Below are positions 52,152 through 60,000 of a stretch of DNA of 64,000 bases, piece by piece (positions within the stretch are counted from its first letter, which is position 1; every line of letters begins with the position of its first letter). The position numbers and the translations under genes were made by a program. Under the pieces are notes generated by a model. The model saw nothing but the letters and a program-made list of their open reading frames with translations, had not been told where the DNA came from and did no database searches. Origin of the DNA: Zoogloeaceae bacterium (lineage in GTDB: Bacteria > Pseudomonadota > Gammaproteobacteria > Burkholderiales > Rhodocyclaceae); NCBI GenBank assembly GCA_024235675.1, contig JACKLZ010000001.1:248001-312000 (forward strand), in the 5' to 3' direction.

Positions 52152-54209
52152 ATGACGAAGTCGACGAATTCCGATCGCCTCTTGACCTTTGAAGGAAGTC
52201 CGTTCCGCCTGCATCAGCCGTTTGAACCGGCGGGCGATCAGCCGAACGCCATTGATCAACTGACGACGGGCGTTCAGGACGGGCTGATGTACCAGACCTT
52301 GCTGGGTGTGACCGGCTCGGGAAAGACCTTCACCATGGCAAACGTCATTGCCCGTTGTGGTCGTCCGGCGCTGGTGCTGGCGCATAACAAGACGTTGGCG
52401 GCGCAGCTGTATTCGGAGTTCAAGGAGTTCTTTCCGGAAAACGCAGTCGAGTATTTCGTGTCGTATTACGATTACTACCAGCCTGAGGCCTATGTTCCGT
52501 CACGGGACTTGTTCATCGAGAAAGACTCCAGCATCAACGAACATATCGAGCAGATGCGCCTGAGTGCGACCAAGAGTCTGATGGAGCGACGCGATGTGGT
52601 GATCGTGGCGACGGTGTCGTGCATCTACGGTATTGGTGACCCGGTGGATTATCACAGCATGGTGCTGCACCTGCGCGAAGGTGAGCGACTGGCGCATCGT
52701 GATCTGCTCCAGCGTCTGGTGAGCATGCAATACGCGCGCGCCGACATCGATTTCCGGCGCGGCACGTTCCGGGTGCGCGGTGACGTGATCGACATCTTTC
52801 CCGCCGAAAACGCGGAACTGGCGGTGCGGGTCGAGATGTTCGACGAAGAGATCGAGCATCTCACGCTGTTTGACCCCCTCACAGGCCACCTCAAGCACAA
52901 ACTGGCGCGCTTTACGGTGTATCCCTCAAGTCACTATGTGACGCCGCGTGCGACCGTTCTGAAGGCAATGGAGGGTATCAAGACCGAGCTGCGTGATCGC
53001 ATCGAGGTGTTTCAGCATGGCGCCAAGCTGGTTGAAGCGCAGCGCATCGAGCAGCGCACTCGTTTCGATCTCGAGATGCTCAATGAACTGGGTTTTTGCA
53101 AGGGTATCGAAAACTACTCGCGGCACATGTCGGGCCGCGCGCCCGGCGAGCCGCCGCCGACCTTGATCGACTATCTGCCGCCCGATGGGCTGCTCTTCGT
53201 CGATGAGTCCCATGTAAGCATTCCGCAGGTCGGCGCCATGTACAAGGGCGACCGGTCGCGCAAGGAGAATCTGGTCAATTACGGATTCCGGCTGCCCTCG
53301 GCCATGGACAACCGTCCGCTCAAGTTTGAAGAATTCGAAGGGATGATGCCGCAGACGCTTTTTGTGTCCGCCACTCCGGGCAAATACGAGGCCGAGCATC
53401 AGGCGCAGGTGATTGAACAGGTGGTGCGGCCCACCGGTCTGGTCGACCCGATGATCGAGGTGCGCCCGGCGGTCACGCAGGTGGATGATCTGCTCGGCGA
53501 GATCCGCCGAAGAACCGACAAGACCGAACGCGTGCTGGTCACCACGCTCACCAAACGCATGTCCGAAGATCTGACCGACTACATGCTTGAGAACGGTATT
53601 CGGGTGCGCTACCTGCACTCGGATATCGAGACCGTTGAGCGGGTCGAGATCATCCGGGACTTGCGCCTTGGCGTGTTCGATGTGCTGATCGGCATCAATC
53701 TGTTGCGTGAAGGTCTCGATATCCCTGAAGTGTCACTGGTGGCGATCCTGGACGCGGACAAAGAGGGCTTTCTGCGATCCGAACGCGCGCTCATCCAGAC
53801 CATCGGCCGCGCCGCCCGCCATGTGCATGGCACGGCGATTCTCTACGCCGATGTGATCACCGAATCCATGCGCCGGGCCATGGCCGAGACCGAACGCCGT
53901 CGAGAAAAGCAGACCGCCTACAACCTCGAACATGGCATTACGCCGGCGTCGGTGGTGAAGCGCATCAAGGACATCATCGACGGCGTCTATGCGCCGCAGG
54001 ATGATGCGTCAAAGGCGACCGGGAAGGCCGCCCCGGTTGATTACGCTTCCATGGACGAAAAAGCCTTGGCGCGGGCCATCCGGCAGTTGGAAAAGCAGAT
54101 GCAGACCCATGCGCGCAATCTGGAGTTCGAAGACGCCGCCAAGCTCAGAGACGAACTCTTCCGCTTGCGCAGTCAGGCGTTTGGCGCCGACCGGCATGAC
54201 GAAATTTGA
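52152..54209 (+). CDS. uvrB: Excinuclease ABC subunit B
   Basis: Damage-verification helicase of nucleotide excision repair, 685 residues. Walker A is GVTGSGKTF (52-59), the beta-hairpin motif is YYDYYQPEAYVPSRD, helicase motifs include LLFVDESHVSIPQ, TLTKRMSEDLTDYM and RAARHVHG, and a C-terminal UVR domain (MDEKALARAIRQLEKQMQ) contacts UvrA/UvrC. Typical length. It is followed after 19 bases by the remnant of an LMW phosphatase gene that the prophage has split. Confidence 0.97.
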   Translation: MTKSTNSDRLLTFEGSPFRLHQPFEPAGDQPNAIDQLTTGVQDGLMYQTLLGVTGSGKTFTMANVIARCGRPALVLAHNKTLAAQLYSEFKEFFPENAVEYFVSYYDYYQPEAYVPSRDLFIEKDSSINEHIEQMRLSATKSLMERRDVVIVATVSCIYGIGDPVDYHSMVLHLREGERLAHRDLLQRLVSMQYARADIDFRRGTFRVRGDVIDIFPAENAELAVRVEMFDEEIEHLTLFDPLTGHLKHKLARFTVYPSSHYVTPRATVLKAMEGIKTELRDRIEVFQHGAKLVEAQRIEQRTRFDLEMLNELGFCKGIENYSRHMSGRAPGEPPPTLIDYLPPDGLLFVDESHVSIPQVGAMYKGDRSRKENLVNYGFRLPSAMDNRPLKFEEFEGMMPQTLFVSATPGKYEAEHQAQVIEQVVRPTGLVDPMIEVRPAVTQVDDLLGEIRRRTDKTERVLVTTLTKRMSEDLTDYMLENGIRVRYLHSDIETVERVEIIRDLRLGVFDVLIGINLLREGLDIPEVSLVAILDADKEGFLRSERALIQTIGRAARHVHGTAILYADVITESMRRAMAETERRREKQTAYNLEHGITPASVVKRIKDIIDGVYAPQDDASKATGKAAPVDYASMDEKALARAIRQLEKQMQTHARNLEFEDAAKLRDELFRLRSQAFGADRHDEI

Positions 54210-54228
54210 GAACGCGAGGACGACATTG

Positions 54229-54297
54229 GTGAAACGAATCCTGTTTGTTTGCACAGGCAACAGGCGAGAAAGCCTATTAGCTAGGGCTTTTAGCTGA
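54229..54297 (+). pseudogene. 5' remnant of an LMW protein-tyrosine phosphatase gene cut by the prophage
   Basis: From a GTG at 54229 the frame reads VKRILFVCTGN, the start and P-loop Cys of low-molecular-weight phosphatases (family CxGNxCRSP), then departs into RRESLLARAFS and a stop. The conserved CRSP part is missing, so the catalytic loop is broken. The join after the GN codons at about 54261 marks the prophage boundary. The rest of the gene should lie at the other prophage end, outside the window. Confidence 0.8.
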
Positions 54298-54317
54298 TTC
54301 CGTTACCAGTTCCGTTA
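54298..54317 (+). repeat. Short direct repeat beside the attachment site
   Basis: TTCCGTTA occurs at 54298 and again at 54310, 12 bases apart, just inside the prophage. Such repeats next to an att core may be integrase arm-binding sites. Confidence 0.45.
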
Positions 54318-54347
54318 TCGCTCTGAACGTGCAGAATTCTGCAGAAA

Positions 54348-54367
54348 GGCCACGCTCGCGCGTGGCC
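54348..54367 (-). terminator. Terminator of the DUF4224 gene
   Basis: On the minus strand GGCCACGC and GCGTGGCC form an 8-base stem with a 4-base loop followed by TTTCT. It lies 5 bases after the DUF4224 stop. Confidence 0.8.
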
Positions 54368-54372
54368 CCTCG

Positions 54373-54594
54373 CTACCTCACCAGATCGAATCGCGGCTCC
54401 GCGGGTGGCTTTGCCTTCGGGCCAGCCTTCAGTCCGAAGGCCTTTTCAACGACCGCACGAAGCACGGCCACCGAGCCATCGGGCCGCGTCTTGAAGTCGA
54501 TGCCCATGTGCCGAAGGGCGCGGGCCTGCGCATCACGCCGTGAGCGGTGCGTGAGCTCGATCAGCTCCTGATCGGTCAAGAACATCGATTCCAT
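54373..54594 (-). CDS. DUF4224-domain phage protein
   Basis: Small protein of 73 residues. MFLTDQELIELTHRSRRDAQARALRHMGIDFKTRPDGS matches the DUF4224 pattern, a short winged-helix-like domain usually coded directly beside phage integrases and possibly an excisionase. ATG at 54594 has AAGGAG 7 bases upstream; ATG 54597 is equally open. It overlaps the upstream gene by 62 bases. No integrase is beside it here. Confidence 0.82.
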   Translation of the reverse strand: MESMFLTDQELIELTHRSRRDAQARALRHMGIDFKTRPDGSVAVLRAVVEKAFGLKAGPKAKPPAEPRFDLVR

Positions 54595-54847
54595 CATCCA
54601 GCTCCTTGCGGGTGTAATGCCGGCTCGATCCATCGATCTGCCGCGACGCGGTGCGCAATTGCCCATGCAGCAGATCCATCAGTTCCTCGAAGTAGGCATG
54701 CTCGGGGGAGTCCTCGGACACCCACTCCTGGGCCAAGAACATGCCGCGCATGCCAGCCAGCAGTGCCTCTGCTGTGACCAGCGAACCGCACAGCCCGGAG
54801 GTGAATTCGACATACGAGGGGATGCTGCTATTGTTCGAAATAGCCAT
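54533..54847 (-). CDS. Hypothetical phage protein
   Basis: Protein of 104 residues, family not recognised. The first 60 residues look helical (SLVTAEALLAGMRGMFLAQEW, EHAYFEELMDLLHGQL) and soluble. It has AAAAGGAG about 11 bases upstream of the ATG and sits directly upstream of the DUF4224 gene, overlapping it. The last third may be constrained by that overlap. Confidence 0.6.
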   Translation of the reverse strand: MAISNNSSIPSYVEFTSGLCGSLVTAEALLAGMRGMFLAQEWVSEDSPEHAYFEELMDLLHGQLRTASRQIDGSSRHYTRKELDDGIDVLDRSGADRAHAPLTA

Positions 54848-54914
54848 TGTGTGAAGCTCCTTTTCACGTGGTGGTCAGCTAGGGGAGGTGTTGCCGCACG
54901 TCTCCTAGCGATTC

Positions 54915-55364
54915 TCAGATTTGCGAGTAGATCTCGTTGCAGCCTTCGATGAAGCCTTCGAGGAAGGCGTCCGACTCGTCGCCAGCCTCGAACAAGTCGA
55001 AAAGGAGGGGCAGGCGCGATTCAGGATCGTTGAAGAGCGATCGCAGCTGATCAGCCGGTGTAGATGTCGTAACGCCGTCCCGCACGATGGCCTCACAAAT
55101 CGCTTCGAGTTGGTCGTACTCCGCGTGGTTAAGTGCGTAGTCCTTACCGGCCTTGACACCCTCGGCACGTTGGCGCTCTTCGTTCGAATTCTTGGACGCC
55201 CGAAGGCGTTCGATGCCCGCTTGTTCCATGTTACTGCTCCTTAGCGAATGGATGGTTACTGTAGTTTGGAAGGCCTCACGGGCGACTTCCGACCAATTGA
55301 CGTCCTTCAGGTTGTCCATGGACTCCTTCAGGTCGTCGGGGATAGAAAGGTTGATTCTTGCCAT
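54915..55364 (-). CDS. Ribbon-helix-helix DNA-binding protein
   Basis: Protein of 149 residues from ATG 55364 (AGAGG 8 bases upstream). The start ARINLSIPDDLKESMDNL ... NWSEVAREAFQ is a ribbon-helix-helix (MetJ/Arc-type) DNA-binding motif. The rest is helical and acidic (AEYDQLEAICEAIVRDG, FDLFEAGDESDAFLEGFIEG), perhaps a dimerisation or effector part. It is probably a phage or moron regulator. Confidence 0.72.
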   Translation of the reverse strand: MARINLSIPDDLKESMDNLKDVNWSEVAREAFQTTVTIHSLRSSNMEQAGIERLRASKNSNEERQRAEGVKAGKDYALNHAEYDQLEAICEAIVRDGVTTSTPADQLRSLFNDPESRLPLLFDLFEAGDESDAFLEGFIEGCNEIYSQI

Positions 55365-55525
55365 GTATGCGCCTCTTTGACTTGGTGTGCGCATTTTAGA
55401 TTGGCAATGCGCATAATTGCAAGTGTCTTGTAATCTGATGCGCATCTAGTGGTTGTGGTTGCACATATATGAATATGGCACTGCGACTGCTACCCTTATG
55501 AGATACCAGTCATGAGGAGGTCGTG

Positions 55526-55780
55526 ATGGGGCTACTGCGATTCTTGAGTTACTCGGCAAACATTGCCCTTTTTTGCCTTGCACTGTTCTTGATGGCAGAC
55601 AAGGGCTTACCGGATCGATCCGAAGACGTGCTGATATTCGCTCTCCTTCTGGCCGCCCCCGTTGCCAGCATCGGCGCGCTCGTTCTATCGCCTTCGGCGG
55701 AGAGCTGGCCTACTCTGTGGCTCAAGCGAAAAGCCCTTGAGGAGAAAAAGCGAATCGCAGACTTGGGCGGAGAGGCCTAG
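55526..55780 (+). CDS. Small two-helix membrane protein
   Basis: Protein of 84 residues with two hydrophobic stretches (FLSYSANIALFCLALFLM and VLIFALLLAAPVASIGALVL) and a charged cytoplasmic tail. GAGGAGG lies 5-11 bases before GTG 55523 and ATG 55526. Its function is unknown; it could be a prophage-encoded moron. Confidence 0.65.
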   Translation: MGLLRFLSYSANIALFCLALFLMADKGLPDRSEDVLIFALLLAAPVASIGALVLSPSAESWPTLWLKRKALEEKKRIADLGGEA

Positions 55781-56030
55781 CGTGTCTTGCCACTGCCAAG
55801 GCCCGCCTTCACGGCGGCGATGGCCAGGCGCTCGGTGACGGTGGTTTGAGATCTACCACCTCGGCTTAGATGACAATGAAGTGAATCACAAATGACTTAT
55901 GGAATTTGTGACATCGCGCGACGTGACTGAATTGCCCGCAGTTCTTAAGCGCACGCGAGGCCTCTGCGGCAGGCAAATAGCGACAAACGGCACTTCAAAA
56001 AAACTATCATTCTGATACCATAGCCAAAAC
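55781..56030 (+). promoter_or_regulatory. AT-rich upstream region of the toxin-antitoxin-like pair
   Basis: About 250 bases without a gene. CTAT and ATAG at 56004-56023 frame an imperfect inverted repeat (CTATcattctgatacCATAG), with GATACCAT as a possible -10 region just before the start at 56031. This would suit an autoregulated operator. Nothing else was recognised. Confidence 0.4.
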
Positions 56031-56369
56031 ATGAATAGAAAGAGCCAGGAAGGCGCAAAGGTTGTCAAGCTTCGTGTTACTACTAGGACACTTCGTCCTC
56101 GAGTTCGGGAAGCCGCCCAAGATTCATCAAACGTCACGTTCATACCGGACATCGGCAAGGACAGTTTAGGAGGCCGTCTCACGTTCATGCAGGCTCTAAG
56201 TTGCTTGCGGGAGGGTGAGATTGTTGGGAAGCCGACACTTGATGCATATGGCAACTGGGTTTTTAGGATGGAGCGTTTTTCTGCCAATGCGTTTGTGACG
56301 CTGAAAGTAGTCGCCAAATGCAACGGTGCTCGCGTCGAGCGGCTCTTCGTACTTAGAGATGAGGAGTGA
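56031..56369 (+). CDS. DUF4258-like putative toxin of a toxin-antitoxin pair
   Basis: Protein of 112 residues. The C-terminal half (TFMQALSCLREGEIVGKPTLDAYG ... KVVAKCNGARVERLFVL) follows the DUF4258 pattern of small RNase-like toxins. Its last bases overlap the ATG of the HTH gene (ATGA), the usual toxin-first arrangement of MqsRA/HigBA-like modules. No strong ribosome site is seen. Toxicity is inferred from arrangement only. Confidence 0.7.
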   Translation: MNRKSQEGAKVVKLRVTTRTLRPRVREAAQDSSNVTFIPDIGKDSLGGRLTFMQALSCLREGEIVGKPTLDAYGNWVFRMERFSANAFVTLKVVAKCNGARVERLFVLRDEE

Positions 56370-56830
56370 TCATGTACCACTACACAGGCTGCGGACTGCC
56401 GAATGTCTGGCTGGAGAACGGGTATGAGGAGGAAGACACCCCTTACGGGAAGGGCGTGACCATCCACATGCTCCCAGAACTTCACAAAACAATCGCGGAA
56501 ACGATCGTCCTGGCAAAGGAACCGATGACAGGACCGGAATTTCGATTCCTGAGAAACGAACTCGAACTTTCGCAGGAGGTTCTGGCGCAGTTCATTGGTT
56601 GCAACAAGCAAACGGTCGCGCGATGGGAGAAGAGCAAGACGAATGTTGATCCGGCAGCGGAGCGACTTCTGCGCCTTTTCTACCAGAGCGCCAGAATGGG
56701 CGACAAAAAACTTAGCCCGCTACTCAAGCTCATTCAGAAAATTGAGCGCGAGCGCCCCGCAGCCAAACGAATTGTTGCGACCGAGCGCCGTGACAATTGG
56801 CGCGGAAAGGTCGAAGCGGAAGCGGCCTAA
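56366..56830 (+). CDS. HTH-type regulator, putative antitoxin
   Basis: Protein of 154 residues. The N-terminal MYHYTGCGLPNVWLENGY is a small Cys-containing segment as in MqsA-like antitoxins, and residues about 58-100 form an XRE-type helix-turn-helix (EVLAQFIGCNKQTVARWEKSK). The C-terminus is basic. It is coupled to the DUF4258-like gene and followed by a rho-independent terminator. Likely represses its own operon and neutralises the partner. Confidence 0.8.
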   Translation: MIMYHYTGCGLPNVWLENGYEEEDTPYGKGVTIHMLPELHKTIAETIVLAKEPMTGPEFRFLRNELELSQEVLAQFIGCNKQTVARWEKSKTNVDPAAERLLRLFYQSARMGDKKLSPLLKLIQKIERERPAAKRIVATERRDNWRGKVEAEAA

Positions 56831-56867
56831 AGTCCAAACAGAGTAACCCCCGTTCCCTCCGCAATTC

Positions 56868-57065
56868 TCAATAAACCCGGCCTAGCGCCGGGTTTTTTTG
56901 TTCTCTGCGCACCATGCCGAAGGCCACGGCACGCAAGCCCCTGTTACCTGTGAGCTCTGCCAGCTCCAGCAGGCGCGACGGCTGGTCGATGTATTGCTCG
57001 GCCAGTTGCTCGTCGCGCGTGAGCGGCGCCTGCAGCCGGTTGGGCAGGATGCGCGCCTGGCTCAC
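56868..57065 (-). CDS. Small phage protein at the end of the virion module
   Basis: Protein of 65 residues, start overlapping the polyvalent-protein stop (ATGA) and stop inside the terminator. Charged and helical (LTRDEQLAEQYIDQPSRLLEL); no recognised family. The overlap supports it as a real gene. Confidence 0.6.
   Translation of the reverse strand: MSQARILPNRLQAPLTRDEQLAEQYIDQPSRLLELAELTGNRGLRAVAFGMVRREQKNPALGRVY
56873..56899. terminator. Rho-independent terminator
   Basis: AACCCGGC and GCCGGGTT pair across CTAGC, followed by a run of T on the plus strand. It ends the HTH operon; its minus-strand reading also closes the virion-module gene that stops at 56868. Confidence 0.88.
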
Positions 57066-60000
57066 TGCTTCGACTCCGCACTGGCCACGCCCGACAGCGC
57101 ACCGCGCGCCGCGTCGAGCGGCCCGGTCGGTCTGACGCGATCCTGCGATACCTCGGCCGCGTAGCCCAGCGGCTTGCCCAGTGCGGCCACCGGCAGACCC
57201 GTGGTGATCGTGACCAGCGTCAGGGTGTCGCGGATCGCGCGCTTTGCGCTGCCCTCGTCGGCAATGGCTTTGTAGATCGAGTGCGGCGCGCTGGCCGCGC
57301 TCTCGATCATGGACACGGCCGGCGCCGTGCTCATCCGGTCATCGTAGGGCTTGCGGTTGAAGCTGTTGGCAATGAGCATTGCCGATTGCCCAGCGATCGG
57401 GACCATGGCCGCGGCGTTGCGCACCGGAGCGCCGAAGAAGAAGGCCAGGAACTCGTCCAGATAGCCGTCGCCGTCCTCGTCATCCACGCCCCCGCGCATG
57501 CCCTGCACGATGGCCTCGGACATCCACGCCGGCACCAGCAGGCCCAGCAGCAGGATGTAGAACATCCGCCCGGCGCCCTTGCGAAGGCCCATGTCCTGGG
57601 CGACCGTCGCGAACTCGGTTCCAAGGATGTTGGCCTGCATGTTGAAGTAGCTGGTGAATTGCGTGAAAACCCGCGTGAAGGCCGTGCCCGACTCGAAGCG
57701 ACTGATGTCCTCGGGGCTCAAACTGCCCTGTGTTTCGCGCACGGCGGCATTGGCGCTGCGGATCGCCTCGGCCTCGGTGAGCCCGCCGGCCACGGCCTGG
57801 TCATAGGCGCCCATCCAGGTGATGTTATCGACCACGTTCTGGAAGGCCGATTGCAGGAAGTAGGCATGGCGCGCCGTCCAGGCTTGCGCTTTCTCGTAGC
57901 TGTTCGGGTTGAGCAGCAAGGCATCGATCTGCTGGCGCATGTCGTGGATCTGATTGTCCATCCGGCTGGCCATGAACGGCGAGCGCGCGGCCACCTGCTC
58001 GGCTACCTCGGACGGCGCGCGCAGATAGCGCCACGCCGCCGCCTTCAGATAGGCCGGTTTGACCTTCAGCGCGGTGATCGACAGGCCGGTGATCTGCTGC
58101 ATGGCGTTGGTCAGGTTGGCGAACATGGCCGCCATGCCCGACCGGCTGCGCATGGTGCGGAAGAAACGATCAGCCAGCTTGCCGCCCCAGCCGGTGGCCG
58201 GTGTCTCGACGGTCTGCTTTGCAGCCCGATTGAGCCAGGGCAGCAACAGATCGGTGTAGGCGGTCGGATCGTAGCGATTCAGCGTACCGGTGAAGCCCTT
58301 GGCGCGTAGCGTGCGCATTACGTCGCGCACCTTCGGCTCGAGGTGCGCGAACAGCATCACCTTGTCGATGTGCTGGGGCAGCAGACGCAGATCCAGCGCC
58401 AGCGGTCGGTTGTACTCCACGCGGCCCTTGGTGAAGCCGCGATTGGTCGAGGGGAACATGAAGCTGTTGCCCTGGTTGATGGCGTCCAGCTCGTTGTTGA
58501 TCGTCGCGTCCTGCACCTCGAACGAGTCATAGACCGCCGGCACGTAGCCGCCTCGGTAGGTGCCGAAGGGCGTGGTGAATTCGTCGGCGGTGATCTCGTC
58601 AAAGTACCGGCCGAACACTTCGCGGTGCGTGCGCTGCGCCATCGGCTTGGTCTCTTCGAGCAGATCCCAAACGCCCTGGGCGAAGTTGTAATCGGCCTTG
58701 GTGATCCGGCCTTCGCGGATCATCCGCGCGATGAAGGCATCCCATTGGCTCGTGTCGAGCGAGCCGTCGGCCTGCTCCTTGGCCCAGCCACGGCCCAACA
58801 GCAGCTTGCGCTTGTTGCTCTCGTTGCCGGTGTGGAGCAGGGCATGCAGCACCTCGGCTTTGCCGGCGCCGCCCTTGGAATAGCCGAAGGTGTAGCCCAG
58901 TTCGGCCGCCTCGATCTTGCCGGCGCGCAGCGTGGGCTCGATGGCCTTGAGCAAGTTGCGGTAGCGCGCCAGGTACTTGCCTGAGTCGGTGCGGTAGGCG
59001 TCGGCCGCCTCGCTGATCGGTTGCCAAATGTAGCGCCGGAACGCGCCGCGGATGTCGCCGCCGTCCATGCGATCCACCCAGTGTTCCACCCGGCGCAGCG
59101 CGGCGCGCGCACCCATCAGGTAGCGCACAGACTTCTCGCCCTCGGTGACGGCGTGGCCTTCGCCCGGTGCCGTCTCGGGCACGCCCAACTCGTCCAGGCG
59201 CCCGGCCAGGTCGTTGGTCACCTGCTCTCGATCAACCAGCTTGCCGTCAATCTCGACTTGCCGCTGGCGCCGGGCCAGATACCACAGGCTCTCGATCGTG
59301 TCGCGCAGGGCGCGCAGCTCGGTGACGGTCATCTCCTTGATCGGCTGCGCGTTGGCCTCGGCGTCGAGCAGTTCGGGCTCAAGCGTTGCGTACAGCTCGG
59401 GGTCATAGGCCTTGACCGCTTCCATGTAGGCGCGCGGGCTCTTGCCGCGCATGCCGACACCGTGCTCGGCCAGAATCGCCCGGGCCGCATTCACGATGTC
59501 CATGTTTCGCGTCTTGGCGACGGCCTCGGTCTTGGCGTCAGCAATGCCCCGGAAGGCGGCCACGGTCTTTTCGACCTCGGCCTGGGCCTCGTAGGCGGCG
59601 CGCGTGGCGGCGTGCTGCACGAGCTGGTAACGCTTCTGCTTGATCGCGTCGCGGGTGTCGCCGCGGCGCAGTGCGGCCTCAGCCGCCTTGCCGGCGCGCA
59701 CGGCCGCTGCGGCGTGCTGGTTGGGCCGGATCGCGCCGGCCTTCGTGTTGTTGACCAGCCGGGCGGCGTAGTCCTTGGCCATCTTGGTGAGCGCTTGGGC
59801 GCCGCCGGTAGCCTTCTGCAGCCCGGCCAGCTCGGTGGCCAAGAAGCGGGTGCGCACGTCGTTGTGCACCGCCTGATCGGCGCTGCGCGCTATGGCGTCG
59901 GGCGTGGCCAGCTCACCATAGCGCTCGAGCATGCGCAGATCGGTCAGCGCTTCGACCGCTTCGCGCATCGGCGGGGCGGCAAGCAGCTCGCGCACCATCG

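Noticed and set aside
55886..56611. Minus-strand frame of 241 residues over the toxin-antitoxin-like pair
   Set aside because: It covers two plus-strand genes with family motifs, an ATGA overlap and a terminator; the minus frame shows no domain.
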